In this document: positions 10,386 to 18,778 of the stretch, in pieces | Layout of the letters: the number at the start of each line of letters is the position of its first letter | How positions within the stretch are numbered: the stretch's first letter is position 1 | Source: Streptomyces globosus | GTDB lineage: Bacteria > Actinomycetota > Actinomycetes > Streptomycetales > Streptomycetaceae | NCBI RefSeq assembly: GCF_003325375.1 | Contig: NZ_CP030862.1 | Span: 4,157,501 to 4,221,500, forward strand | DNA length: 64,000 nt | Reading direction: 5' to 3' | Notes under the pieces: generated by a model | What the model was told of the DNA's origin: nothing | What the model saw: the letters and a program-made list of their open reading frames with translations, nothing else | The model's database searches: none | Program-made: the position numbers and the translations under genes

Positions 10386-10423
10386 TGACCGCACGGCAGG
10401 GCAAGCGAGGACGAGAGGGCGAT

Positions 10424-11029
10424 ATGGCCGGACCACTGTGGCCCCGTACCCGGCGGGGCGCGACCGACGAGGCGCTGATCAGGTCGGTCTACGAGGAGCA
10501 CGGACACGCCCTGCTCGCGTACGCCACCCGGCTGACCGGGGACCGGGCCACCGCCGAGGACGTCGTCCAGGAGACGCTGATCCGGGCCTGGCGGCACGCC
10601 GAGGTCCTGGTGAACGGGAAGGGCTCGGTGCGCGGATGGCTGCTCACCGTGGCCCGGAACATCATCACCGACCGGTACCGGGCCAAGGCCGCCCGTCCGC
10701 AGGAGGTGTCCGGGGCGGCGGCCGCTCCCCCGGTGGAGGTCGACCACGCCGACTCCGTCGTGGACACGATGACCGTCCTGGGGGCGCTCGACCAGCTGTC
10801 GCCGGAACACCGGGACGTGCTGAAGGAGTTGTACTACCGGCAGCTGAGCGTGGCGGAGGCGGCGGACAGCCTCGGCATCCCGGCCGGTACGGTCAAGTCG
10901 CGCTCGCACTACGCGCTCAAGGCCCTGCGCGAGGTGTTCCGGCAGAACGGCGGCGCCGCCAAGGGCCGTCGACATCGGTCGGGCAGGCCGCCCCAGCAGC
11001 CCGCCGGACTGCGGGAGGTGGTGGCATGA
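10424..11029 (+). CDS. ECF-subfamily RNA polymerase sigma factor
   Basis: 201 residues. Region 2 (about 15-85) carries YEEHGHALLAYATRLTGDRATAEDVVQETLIRAW and the -10-binding helix RGWLLTVARNIITDRYR. Region 4 (about 115-170) has LSPEHRDVLKELYYRQLSVAEAADSLGIPAGTVKSRSHYALKAL, a helix-turn-helix for the -35 element. Regions 1 and 3 are missing, as in ECF factors. The last ~30 residues are a basic Pro/Gln tail. Its stop overlaps the start of the next gene (ATGA), a zinc anti-sigma factor, so the two are co-translated. The pair probably senses an envelope or redox signal. Promoter targets cannot be read from the window except possibly its own (see the inverted repeat at 10373). Confidence 0.95.
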   Translation: MAGPLWPRTRRGATDEALIRSVYEEHGHALLAYATRLTGDRATAEDVVQETLIRAWRHAEVLVNGKGSVRGWLLTVARNIITDRYRAKAARPQEVSGAAAAPPVEVDHADSVVDTMTVLGALDQLSPEHRDVLKELYYRQLSVAEAADSLGIPAGTVKSRSHYALKALREVFRQNGGAAKGRRHRSGRPPQQPAGLREVVA

Positions 11030-11793
11030 ACCGGCAGCGGCACGAGCACGAGGAGGAGCTCCTCGGCCCGTACGTTCTGGGGGTCCTGGACGCGGAGGAC
11101 GTCCGCCGGGTCGAGGAACACGTCGGCGGCTGCCTGCGGTGCCGCGAGGAGGTGGCCGCGTTGCGCGAGATGGAAGCGGCGCTGGGCGAGGTGCCCGCGG
11201 AGGCGTTCCTCGACGGGCCGCCGGCCGGCGGCGACCTGCTGCTCCAGCGCACGCTGCGGCGGGTGCGCGGCGAGGCCGCCGCGGCCCGGCGCAGGCGGTG
11301 GGGGCTGGCGGGCCTTGCGGCCGCGGCCTCGCTGGCGGCGGTGTTCTGGACCGGCGCCCGGATGGGCGGCGGCGAGCCCGTCGCGGCGCCGCCGCCGGAC
11401 CCGTCCCCGGCGGTGACGGCGGCCCCGTCGCCGCCGCCGGCCGGGACCAGGGTGGCCTCCGCGACCGACCCGGGCACCGGGGCGCGGATGACGGTGAAGG
11501 TCACCCCGGCCGCCAGGTGGGTGCGTGTCCACGCGGCCGTGACGGGCGTCCCGGCGGGCGAGCGGTGCCGGCTGGTCGTGGTCGCGCGCGACGGCAAGCG
11601 CAGCACCGCCGGCAGCTGGGTCGTCGGCGGGCAGGCGCAGGCGGGCAGCCAGGGCGGGGCGGCCGGCGGCGAGGCGAAGGGCGCCGCCCTGGACGGCTCG
11701 GCCTGGGTCGACCCGGCGGACGTCCGCGAGGTCCTCGTGGAGAACGAGTCCGGGAAGACGTTCGTCTCGGTGCCGGTCCCCGCGGCCGTCTGA
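11026..11793 (+). CDS. Membrane-bound zinc-finger (ZAS/zf-HC2) anti-sigma factor
   Basis: 255 residues. The N-terminus carries the zinc-binding anti-sigma motif H31-x3-C35-x2-C38 (EEHVGGCLRCREEV). One membrane segment follows (about 90-112, GLAGLAAAASLAAVFW), then a Pro-rich linker and an extracytoplasmic beta-rich domain of the RskA/anti-sigma-K type (VRVHAAVTGVPAGERCRLVVVARDGKR). The ATG overlaps the sigma-gene stop, so translation is coupled. It should hold the ECF factor inactive at the membrane until an outside signal releases it, by conformational change or regulated proteolysis. A 15-bp hairpin 18 bp downstream closes the operon. Confidence 0.93.
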   Translation: MNRQRHEHEEELLGPYVLGVLDAEDVRRVEEHVGGCLRCREEVAALREMEAALGEVPAEAFLDGPPAGGDLLLQRTLRRVRGEAAAARRRRWGLAGLAAAASLAAVFWTGARMGGGEPVAAPPPDPSPAVTAAPSPPPAGTRVASATDPGTGARMTVKVTPAARWVRVHAAVTGVPAGERCRLVVVARDGKRSTAGSWVVGGQAQAGSQGGAAGGEAKGAALDGSAWVDPADVREVLVENESGKTFVSVPVPAAV

Positions 11794-11811
11794 CCGCGCC
11801 CGCCGGTCCTG

Positions 11812-11850
11812 CGGGGCCCGGCCGCCGACTCCCCCGGCGGCCGGGCCCCG
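11812..11850 (+). terminator. Strong terminator after the sigma/anti-sigma operon
   Basis: A perfect 15-bp GC-only stem (11812-11826 with 11836-11850) with a 9-nt loop, 18 bp after the anti-sigma stop. Confidence 0.85.
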
Positions 11851-12072
11851 TACGGCGTTCCCGGGGGCCGGCGGAACCGGGCGGGTGCGGTGCTGCGTGT
11901 GAACCCGTGGCGCCCCGTCCGCCGCGGGCGCCCCCGGTGCAGGCCGGGACGGAGGCCGGTGCGCCCCCGCGCCGCGGACCGGACTGATCATCACATTGCG
12001 GTTCATGACATCCTGTGACATCACAATTCGCCGGACGTAGTCGGCGGACATCCGGCGATGATGGGGTGGGGA

Positions 12073-13041
12073 ATGTCCAGGTCCATGAGGCTGTGCTTCC
12101 TGGTGGAGGAGCACTACCGCCGCGACGGGATGCCCAACGAGGTGATCGGGCAGCTCACCGCGTGGGGACACCGCGTCGACGTGGTGCGCCCCGGCGGCTC
12201 GCTGCTGGACATGACCGGAGGCGTCGGCTCCGGCGCACACGACGCCTGGGTCCTCAAGACGGTGTCGGGCGGCCCCGGGCTCGTCCTGCTGGAGGCGGCG
12301 GCCGCCGCCGGGATGACCACCGTCAACGACGCCCGATCCATCCGCGGCGTCCGGGACAAGGCGCTCGCCGCCGCCCTCGGGCGGGCCGCCGGCCTCCCCG
12401 TGCCGGCCACGTACGCGGCCGCCCGGCCGGAGCTGCTGCGGGAGGTGCCCGCGGCCCGGTACCCGCTCGTCGTCAAGCCCGCCGACGGCAGCTCCGGCCG
12501 CGGCGTGCGCCTCGTGTCCTCCCCGGAGCGGCTGGAGGCGCTGCTCCCCGAACTCGCCGCCGAGGGCGGCATGCTGATCGCCCAGCCGTACGTGCCGAAC
12601 TCGGGCAGCGACATCAAGGTGTACGCCGTCGGCGGCGAACTGTTCGCGACGGAGCGCCGCTCGCCGCTCCACCCGGACCCGGCCGTGCGGGAGCGCCCCG
12701 TGCCGCTCTCCGCGGAGGTCGCGGCGATCGCCGCGCGGGTGGGGGCGGTGTACGGGCTGGACCTGTACGGGGTCGACGTGCTGCTCGGGCCCGACGGCCC
12801 GGCGGTGGTCGACGTCAACGACTTCCCGAGCTTCCGTCAGGTCCCCGACGCGGCCGCGCGCGTCGCCCGCGCCGTCCTCGGCCTGGCACGCCGCGGCGGC
12901 GGGGGCCCTGCCGGGCCGCCCCCGCCGGCGCTCGCGCGGACGGTGCCCGCTGTGGCGGGCGCAGGAGCGGGCCCGCCGGCGGGCGCCGGAGCGCCCGCGC
13001 TGGCCCTGCCGGCCCCCCGGACGGGCGAGGCCGCACGGTGA
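12073..13041 (+). CDS. ATP-grasp ligase (RimK/glutathione-synthase-like), first of a pair
   Basis: About 322 residues. An N-terminal pre-ATP-grasp fold starts MRLCFLVEEHYRRDGMPNEV. The ATP-grasp domain has a Lys in YPLVVKPADGSSGRGV, a glycine-rich loop, IAQPYVPNSGSDIKVYAVGG, and the Mg-binding end VDVNDFPSF. ATP-grasp enzymes join a carboxylate to an amine or thiol through an acyl-phosphate; a related fold phosphorylates inositol polyphosphates. The last ~55 residues are a low-complexity Gly/Pro/Ala tail. Several in-frame ATGs (12058, 12061, 12073, 12085) could start it; 12085 matches the start of the paralogue that follows. Its stop overlaps that gene's GTG. The substrate is unknown. Confidence 0.85.
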   Translation: MSRSMRLCFLVEEHYRRDGMPNEVIGQLTAWGHRVDVVRPGGSLLDMTGGVGSGAHDAWVLKTVSGGPGLVLLEAAAAAGMTTVNDARSIRGVRDKALAAALGRAAGLPVPATYAAARPELLREVPAARYPLVVKPADGSSGRGVRLVSSPERLEALLPELAAEGGMLIAQPYVPNSGSDIKVYAVGGELFATERRSPLHPDPAVRERPVPLSAEVAAIAARVGAVYGLDLYGVDVLLGPDGPAVVDVNDFPSFRQVPDAAARVARAVLGLARRGGGGPAGPPPPALARTVPAVAGAGAGPPAGAGAPALALPAPRTGEAAR

Positions 13042-13865
13042 GGGTCTGCCTGATCACCCCCGAGCCGGGACACCCGCTGCTCGCCGCCGCAACCGGCCTG
13101 CTGCGCGCCGCCGGACACCGCGTCGACGCCCTGGATCCGGCCGCGGAGCACCCCGCCGGGGCGCCGGCGGACGTGTACCTGCTGAAGGCGCGGACCCCGC
13201 GGGCCCTGGCGCTGGCCCGGGAGCTGGAGGGGCGCGGCGCCGTCGTCGTGAACTCGGCCGCGGCGACCGCACTCTGCCAGGACCGTACGGAGATGGCCGC
13301 GCTGGCCCTCGCGGCAGGCCTGCCGTTCGCGGGGACCCGCACGCACGCCTCGCTGGCGGCCTGGGCGGCGCAGGAACCGGCTCCGGGCGACGGCCGGCTG
13401 CTGGACCCGCCGGTGGTGGTCAAGAGCCGCCACAGCCGCCGCCACGACCTCGTCGCCCGCGTCGACGACCGCGCGCAGCTGCGGGAACTCGCCGCGCAGT
13501 GGCCCCGGGAGCCCGTCGTCGTACAGGACTTCGCCCCGAACAGCGGCTGGGACCACAAACTGTGGGTGATCGGCGGCCGGGTCTTCGCCGCGCTGCGCCG
13601 CTCCGAGCTGGCCCCGGAGGGCCGCGGACCGGCCCGGCCGCAGTCCCCGGCCGGCCTGCCCGACGGCTGGGCGGAGCTCGTCCTGCAAACCGGCGAGGTG
13701 TTCTCGCTGGACGTGTACGGAGTCGACGTCGTCGACACCGGCGGCGGCACCCCGCTCATCGTGGACGTCAACGCCTTCCCAGGCGTCCGCGGCCAGGACG
13801 GGGCGCCGCAGGCCCTGGCCGCCCTCGCCCTCGCCCGGGCCCGCGCCGGGCGGCGCCGCGGCTGA
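13038..13865 (+). CDS. ATP-grasp ligase, second of a pair
   Basis: 275 residues, clearly paralogous to the preceding protein: it starts MRVCLITPEPGHPLLAAAT, has VVVKSRHSRRHDLVARV at the first ATP-binding Lys, VVVQDFAPNSGWDHKLWVIGG for the central sheet and VDVNAFPGVRG for the metal-binding end. The ATP-binding loop here (SRHSRRHD) lacks the Gly-rich SSGRG seen in the first protein, so the two probably use different substrates or have divided catalytic work. The GTG at 13038 overlaps the upstream stop (GTGA), so both are co-translated. A DMT-type exporter follows 76 bp later on the same strand. Possible roles: stepwise ligation of a small amide or peptide product. This is inference; no product is known. 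Confidence 0.85.
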   Translation: MRVCLITPEPGHPLLAAATGLLRAAGHRVDALDPAAEHPAGAPADVYLLKARTPRALALARELEGRGAVVVNSAAATALCQDRTEMAALALAAGLPFAGTRTHASLAAWAAQEPAPGDGRLLDPPVVVKSRHSRRHDLVARVDDRAQLRELAAQWPREPVVVQDFAPNSGWDHKLWVIGGRVFAALRRSELAPEGRGPARPQSPAGLPDGWAELVLQTGEVFSLDVYGVDVVDTGGGTPLIVDVNAFPGVRGQDGAPQALAALALARARAGRRRG

Positions 13866-13941
13866 GACCCGGCGGGGGGATTGCGCGGCCGGGCGCGTGT
13901 CGGCGGGCCGGGCCCGCCCGGGGCGGCGTGAGGATCGGCGG

Positions 13942-14811
13942 ATGGGCGTCCTGCTGCCGGTCCTCTTCGCGCTGTTCGCGGCGCTCAGCAACGCGCTGGC
14001 CACCGTGCTCCAGCGGCGGGCCGCCCTGACCGTGCCGCAGAGCCGGGGGTTCCGGCCGGGGCTGGTCCTGGACCTGCTGCGGCGGCCCGTGTGGGTCGCC
14101 GGGATCCTCGCGGTGGTCCTGGCCGGGGCGGGCCAGGCCGCGGCGCTGGCCACCGGCGCGCTGGTGCTCGTACAGCCGCTGTTCGTGCTGGAGCTGCCGC
14201 TCGCGCTGCTGATCGCCTCGCTGCTGGTCCGGCAGCGCCTGCCCGCTGCGGTGTGGGGGGCCGTCGCAGCGGTCGTCGGGGGGCTGGGCCTCGCGCTGGC
14301 CGCGGCCGCACCGTCGGAGAACCGTACGCACGTCCCGCTCGACCGGTGGCTGCCCGCCCTCGCCGGATGCGCGGCGGCCGCGCTGCTGCTGGCGCTCGCC
14401 GGACTGCGCAGGCCGCCGGGGCGGGCCCGGGCCGGCTGCCTGGGCGCCGCCACCGCCGTCTGCTACGCCCTCACGGCCGCCCTGATGAAGGACTCGGTGC
14501 CGCTGCTCGCCGAGGGCGGCGCGGCGGCCTTCCTGACGGCCTGGCAGACGTACGGCTTCGCCCTCAGCGGCCTCTGCGCGCTGCTGCTGCTCGAACACGC
14601 CATGCAGGGCGGCCCGCTGGTGGCCTCGCAGCCGGCGCTGACGCTGGGCGACGCGACGGTCAGCATCGTGCTGGGCGTCGCCCTGTACGACGAGCACCTG
14701 CGGACGGGCTGGTGGGTCCTGCCGCAGCTGGCCGGCGTCGCGCTGGTCTGCGCGGGCATCGTGGCCCTGGCCCGCGCCGAGACGGCGGAGGGCGCTCCCC
14801 CGACGGCCTGA
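13942..14811 (+). CDS. DMT (EamA-like) family membrane transporter
   Basis: 289 residues with about nine to ten hydrophobic helices, arranged as two halves as in the drug/metabolite transporter superfamily. The first helix includes FAALSNALATVLQRRAAL, a pattern also found in NIPA-like and actinobacterial DMT proteins; later helices include QAAALATGALVLVQPLFVLELPLALLIASLL. Only a weak ribosome site (GAGG about 10 bp upstream) precedes the ATG. It follows the ATP-grasp pair at 76 bp on the same strand and may share its transcript, which would fit export of a ligase product. The direction and cargo cannot be told from sequence. Confidence 0.85.
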   Translation: MGVLLPVLFALFAALSNALATVLQRRAALTVPQSRGFRPGLVLDLLRRPVWVAGILAVVLAGAGQAAALATGALVLVQPLFVLELPLALLIASLLVRQRLPAAVWGAVAAVVGGLGLALAAAAPSENRTHVPLDRWLPALAGCAAAALLLALAGLRRPPGRARAGCLGAATAVCYALTAALMKDSVPLLAEGGAAAFLTAWQTYGFALSGLCALLLLEHAMQGGPLVASQPALTLGDATVSIVLGVALYDEHLRTGWWVLPQLAGVALVCAGIVALARAETAEGAPPTA

Positions 14812-14876
14812 TGCCCGCGGCGTCCCTGGGCTACGATCACGTCGCAATCCGTTCGAACGAACCCCAGAGGTGGCCG

Positions 14877-15224
14877 GTGGCGCCGAACTCCCGCACCCAG
14901 GCGGCGGCAAGAGCGGCGGCCGCCGTCCTGGCAGCCGTCCTCCTGGCCGCGGCCTGCTCCGCCGACCCGGCGGACCCGGCCGCCCCGGCGGATCCCGCCG
15001 CCCCGGCCACCACGCCGCCGGCATCGCCGTCCCCGGCCCCGCCCCGGCCGACACCGCCGCCCGCAGAGCCGGCCACGACGGTCCCCGCGACCCCGGCTAC
15101 CGCGGAGCCGTCCGCCCCGCCGAGGCCGGAGCGGCCCTCCACCCCGCCGCTGCCGACGCTGCCCGAGAGCCCCCCGCCCTTCAAGCCGGGCGGCACGTAC
15201 TCCCTCCCGCCGCAGCCCCGCTAG
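14877..15224 (+). CDS. Small Pro/Ala-rich secreted protein, possible lipoprotein
   Basis: 115 residues. A hydrophobic N-terminal segment (about 9-27) ends at LLAAACSA, a weak lipobox (Ala rather than Leu at -3) with Cys27 as possible lipid site. The rest is low complexity, mainly Ala, Pro, Thr and Ser (ADPAAPADPAAPATTPP), and would be an extended, cell-wall-spanning chain. GTG at 14877 is chosen for the CAGAGG 7 bp upstream and the well-formed signal sequence. It ends 16 bp before the convergent DUF2330 gene. Similar Pro-rich proteins at 31283 and 39985 share the style but not their C-terminal Cys motif. Function unknown; a chance open frame is less likely because of the signal and ribosome site. 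Confidence 0.55.
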   Translation: MAPNSRTQAAARAAAAVLAAVLLAAACSADPADPAAPADPAAPATTPPASPSPAPPRPTPPPAEPATTVPATPATAEPSAPPRPERPSTPPLPTLPESPPPFKPGGTYSLPPQPR

Positions 15225-15240
15225 AGCACGGCCCGGGCAC

Positions 15241-16317
15241 CTACACGGGGGGCGCGGTTCGGGCGTTGCGGCGGCGGAGCCAGGCCGCCGCGGCTGCCGC
15301 GGTGGCCGCCAGGGCGGCGCCGAGGGCCGGCAGCCAGGCCGGGACGCCGCCGATCTCCAGGATCCGGTCGCGGTACACCACCCGGCGGTACGGGGTGTCG
15401 GCGGCGGTGGCGCGCAGTTCGTGGTCGCCGTCGATCCGGGCCGGATGGGGAAACCGCTGCTCGATCGCCGTCAGGAACGCCTCCCTGCCGTCCGTGAGGG
15501 AGGCGAGCGGCTGCTGCGGGGTGATCCGCCCGGCGAAGGTGACCTCCGGTTCGGCCCCGCCGATCGCCGACGCCGGTTCCATCCGGTGGTCCGCGAGGAC
15601 GTACAGGCCCAGCGACTGCGGCGTCCTGGCCATCCGCGACAGCCGCATCGGGTAGACGAGGCGGTCGCTGTCGAAGCGGATCCGCAGCGGGTCGAGGTCG
15701 CCGCGGAGGGGCCTGCCCTCGTCCTGCGGGGCGAGCCGTACGGCGACGTACTCCCAGCCCTGGTCGACGTACGGCTTCACCTCGGTGGTGAGCGTGTCGG
15801 GCAGGGAGAAGCCGTTGGCCTCCAGCCAGCCGCGCAGGGCGGCGGGGTCGGTGGCGGTCAGCCGGGCCACGTCGAAGGCGCCGAGGCGTTCGCGGCCGAC
15901 GACGCCGACCGCCGGCGCGCCGGCTCCCGGCGCGGCGCCGGCGGCGGCGCCGTCCACGGAGTCGAACGGCCAGTCCCCGCTGCGCGGCAGGAAGTAGTGC
16001 CGGGTGCGGCGCTCGGGCGCGGTCAGCCGGGAGAGCTGCGTGAAGACCTCGGCGTCCGCGAGGTCGACCGACGCCCGTGTCGGCACCGGCATGATCCAGG
16101 CGGCGCGGCGCGCGTCCCCGCCGACGGTGAACCGCATCACGATCTGCTCGGTGCGGCCGTCCCAGCGGACCACGGACGTCTCGCGCTCGACGCCGAGGCT
16201 GGCGCCGCCGGCCGGGATCATCGCCCCGCAGCCGCACGCGTAAGCGGGGCTGATCAGCGAGGCCGCCTGGGTGGCGAGCAGGGCCAGGAGCAGGGCCGGT
16301 ATCCGGCGGCTTTTCAT
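15241..16317 (-). CDS. DUF2330 family exported, membrane-anchored protein
   Basis: About 358 residues. The signal peptide (about 1-26) ends at the family signature AYACGCGAMIP. The ectodomain continues with RWDGRTEQIVMRFTV and AAWIMPVP, seen in other DUF2330 proteins. A single C-terminal hydrophobic helix (LPALGAALAATAAAAAAWL) with a basic tail (RRRNARTAPP) anchors it, leaving most of the protein outside the membrane. The domain function is unknown. ATG at 16317 is preferred; a GTG two codons upstream is possible. It is divergent from the hypothetical gene at 16461 and convergent with the Pro-rich protein gene. Confidence 0.83.
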   Translation of the reverse strand: MKSRRIPALLLALLATQAASLISPAYACGCGAMIPAGGASLGVERETSVVRWDGRTEQIVMRFTVGGDARRAAWIMPVPTRASVDLADAEVFTQLSRLTAPERRTRHYFLPRSGDWPFDSVDGAAAGAAPGAGAPAVGVVGRERLGAFDVARLTATDPAALRGWLEANGFSLPDTLTTEVKPYVDQGWEYVAVRLAPQDEGRPLRGDLDPLRIRFDSDRLVYPMRLSRMARTPQSLGLYVLADHRMEPASAIGGAEPEVTFAGRITPQQPLASLTDGREAFLTAIEQRFPHPARIDGDHELRATAADTPYRRVVYRDRILEIGGVPAWLPALGAALAATAAAAAAWLRRRNARTAPPV

Positions 16318-16460
16318 CCACACGGGGTCTCAGACGACGGCCCCGGGGCTCCGGTTCCGGCCGCCGGCCGGGACCCGGCGGCCGTGTGGGCCGGTGCCGC
16401 GTGTTCCGGTCTGCGGGGGTCCCCTGTCCGGCTGTCCGACGGCATCCCCATACTGCTGCC

Positions 16461-16940
16461 ATGAGAGGGACGGACAACCCGCGCAGCAGCCCGCTGGTGC
16501 CCGACGCCGTCGTGGCCGAAATCTCCCGGCATGACTGGGATTCCGTCGGCTGCGGGTGCGGCCGCGGCGCCGGGCATCTGGTGGACACCCTGTGGAACGC
16601 CGCCGAGGGGCACCCCTCCGCGTTCCGCGCGCTCGAAGGGCACGCCTTCCTGGCGGGCGTGCTGCGGCCGCCGGCCCCCGCGGTGTGCGGGGTGCTGATG
16701 GCGGTGTGGTCGGCCGGCCCGCCCCGGCAGGCGACCCGCGAGGCGCTGCTGTGGACGCTGCTGGTGCTGCTGGGCGCGGAGGACGACGGGTCGGCGTACG
16801 AGGCGGGCCTGTACGGGCAGTGCGCCGCGTTCGTGCGGCGTGCCGCGGACTCGCTGCGGAGCGAGGCGGTGGACCGGCCCGGCTCCGTGTCGGCGGCCTA
16901 CGCGGACGGCGTACTGGAACTGCTCGGCATGGCCGCCTGA
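16461..16940 (+). CDS. Hypothetical protein
   Basis: A 159-residue, mainly helical protein that I do not recognise. It has a Cys pair near the start (SVGCGCGRGAGH), then Ala/Leu-rich helices (HAFLAGVLRPP, LLWTLLVLLGAEDDGSAYEAG) and ends LELLGMAA. No signal peptide and no clear membrane span. The 3' end overlaps the 3' end of the convergent epimerase gene by 43 bp, so both share sequence on opposite strands. Codon positions show the usual high GC third base, which supports coding. It is divergent from the DUF2330 gene with 143 bp between. Confidence 0.65.
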   Translation: MRGTDNPRSSPLVPDAVVAEISRHDWDSVGCGCGRGAGHLVDTLWNAAEGHPSAFRALEGHAFLAGVLRPPAPAVCGVLMAVWSAGPPRQATREALLWTLLVLLGAEDDGSAYEAGLYGQCAAFVRRAADSLRSEAVDRPGSVSAAYADGVLELLGMAA

Positions 16941-17770
16941 GCCTCGGCGACGGCTTGCGGAAGCCAGTCCGCGACCCGCTCGAAGGGGAAGCCGAGGCCG
17001 GCCGCGCGGCTGTTGTCGAGGGCGTAGGCGCGGTCGTAGGAGAACGGCGATGCCGGCTCCCCGGGCGCCACCACCCGGAGGCGGGCGGAGCGTCCCACCC
17101 GGGCGGCGACCGCGTCGCACAGGCCGAGGACGTCGAGGGAGCCGTGGGAGGCGGCGTCCACCGCTCCGGTGAACTCCTGCTCCGCCGCCCAGTGCAGGAA
17201 GCGGGCGATCTCGCGGTGGTGGACGAACGAGGTGGCGTACGGGGCGCCGTGCACGGCGACGGGTTCGCCGGCGCCGATCCGCTCGACGTAGTGGGCGAGC
17301 CGCCCGGTGAACTCCTCGCGGCCGCCGCCGAGGACGTGCGCGGTGCGGACCGCGGCGAAGGCGAAGGGCGCCGCCGTCCCGCCGGGTGCCGGGCGGGCGA
17401 GGACGGCTTCGGCGCGCCGCTTGCCGTCGGCGTAGGCGCGGGCCTCGGCGGTGGGGGGTGCCGGGTCGTACACCTCCATCGTGGAGGTCATGACGTACCG
17501 GGCGGTCCGCCCGGCGAACACGCGGCGGGCGACGGCCGCCTGGCGGGGCGTGTAGCAGACCTGGTCGACGACGGCGTCGAAGGTGTGCGGGCCGAGTGCC
17601 GCGGCAAGGCCGGGCGCGTCGTCGCGGTCGGCGACGAGGTGGAGGGCGCCGGGCGGCGGGGCGGTGGAGCCGCGGTTGAGGACGAAGACCTGGTGGCCGG
17701 CTTCCAGCAGGCCGTGGACCAGGTGCTTTCCGAAGTACCGGCTGCCGCCGATGACGAGAATCCGCTTCAT
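16898..17770 (-). CDS. NAD-dependent epimerase/dehydratase family protein (extended SDR)
   Basis: 290 residues. The Rossmann fold starts at once: MKRILVIGGSRYFGKHLVHGLLEAGHQVFVLNRG (GGxxxxG dinucleotide loop). A YxxxK-like pair occurs in AYADGKRRAE, with TSTMEVYD before it supplying a Ser/Thr. The C-terminal part includes TSFVHHREIARFLHWA, typical of the substrate domain of sugar epimerase-like SDRs. Proteins of this pattern (GGSRYFG start) occur widely in actinobacteria and resemble the mRNA-binding/isoflavone-reductase-like branch; the reaction is unknown. It is divergent from the LysR gene 72 bp away, whose product may control it, the standard LysR arrangement. Confidence 0.88.
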   Translation of the reverse strand: MKRILVIGGSRYFGKHLVHGLLEAGHQVFVLNRGSTAPPPGALHLVADRDDAPGLAAALGPHTFDAVVDQVCYTPRQAAVARRVFAGRTARYVMTSTMEVYDPAPPTAEARAYADGKRRAEAVLARPAPGGTAAPFAFAAVRTAHVLGGGREEFTGRLAHYVERIGAGEPVAVHGAPYATSFVHHREIARFLHWAAEQEFTGAVDAASHGSLDVLGLCDAVAARVGRSARLRVVAPGEPASPFSYDRAYALDNSRAAGLGFPFERVADWLPQAVAEAQAAMPSSSSTPSA

Positions 17771-17842
17771 GGCCCCGACTCTGCCGGGATAGGGTCCGCC
17801 GGAGAACCGACGATCCGCTGATCATCCCGTAAGGAAAACTGC

Positions 17843-18778
17843 ATGCTCGATGTGCACCGGTTGCGTGTCCTGCGGGCGGTCGCCGAGCACGGCAGCTTCA
17901 ACCGGGCGGCCGCGGCCCTGCTGCTGACCCCGTCGGCCGTGTCCCAGCACGTCGCCGCCCTGGAGCGGAGCGTCGGCCACCCGGTGGCGGTGCGCAGCCC
18001 GCGCGGCGTGACGCTGACCGAGGCCGGGCGGCTGCTGGTGGAGGCGGCCGAGGCGATCTCCGCCGAGCTCGACCAGGTCCGGCATGCCATCGACCGGCTG
18101 GCCGCGGTGCGGCAGCGGCTGACGCTCGCCACCTTCACCAGCGGCGGCCGACACCTCCTTCCGCGGGCGCTCCCCGGGTTCGTGGCCGCGCACCCGGAGG
18201 TCGAGCTGACGGTGCTGGAGGCCGAACCGGAAGCCGCACTCGCGATGGTCCGCGGCGGCCGGGCCGACCTCGCGGTGGCGTACGCCTTCGACGGCCCGCT
18301 GCCCCTGCCGCCGGGTGTCGCCTGGACGCCGCTGCTGGACGACCCGCTGTGGCTGGTGCTGCCGCCCGCGCATCCGCTGGCCGGGCGGGACGCCCTCGGC
18401 CCCGACGAACTCGGCGGCGCCCGCTGGGTGCTGGGCTGCCTGCGGACGGAGGCCTTCCTGCGCCGGTACGCGGCGCAGGCCGGGTTCGAGCTGCGGGTGG
18501 CGGCCTCCACCACGGACTACTTCTTCGCCCAGACGCTCGTCGGCGCCGGGGTGGGCGTCGCGCTGGTCCCGCAGGTGTGCCTGGCCCCGCCCGCCGGATG
18601 CACCGCCGTACGGGTCGAACCGCCCGTCCCGCCCCGGCACATCGGCCTGCTCGGCCCGGTCCGGCGCCGGGCACAGCCGTACGCGCAGGCGCTGGCGGCC
18701 GCCCTGCGCACGGCGGCAGAACCGGCCGCAGCAAGACCGGCCGCGGACGCCGCGCGGCCCGCGGAGGCCGCGGGATGA
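17843..18778 (+). CDS. LysR family transcriptional regulator
   Basis: 311 residues. The winged helix-turn-helix lies at about 1-60 (LRVLRAVAEHGSFNRAAAALLLTPSAVSQHVAALERSVGHPVAVRSPRGVTLTEAG). A periplasmic-binding-like effector domain follows (about 90-295). AAGGAAAA stands 5-12 bp before the ATG. It is divergent from the epimerase gene, a likely target, and its stop overlaps the start of the following repeat-protein gene (ATGA), so the two are translationally coupled. The last 20 residues are an Ala/Arg-rich tail. The effector is unknown. Confidence 0.94.
   Translation: MLDVHRLRVLRAVAEHGSFNRAAAALLLTPSAVSQHVAALERSVGHPVAVRSPRGVTLTEAGRLLVEAAEAISAELDQVRHAIDRLAAVRQRLTLATFTSGGRHLLPRALPGFVAAHPEVELTVLEAEPEAALAMVRGGRADLAVAYAFDGPLPLPPGVAWTPLLDDPLWLVLPPAHPLAGRDALGPDELGGARWVLGCLRTEAFLRRYAAQAGFELRVAASTTDYFFAQTLVGAGVGVALVPQVCLAPPAGCTAVRVEPPVPPRHIGLLGPVRRRAQPYAQALAAALRTAAEPAAARPAADAARPAEAAG

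Noticed and set aside
12014..12025. TGTGACATCACA as a CRP (cAMP receptor) site
   Set aside because: CRP sites need TGTGA-N6-TCACA; here the spacer is only 2. Could still bind another regulator.
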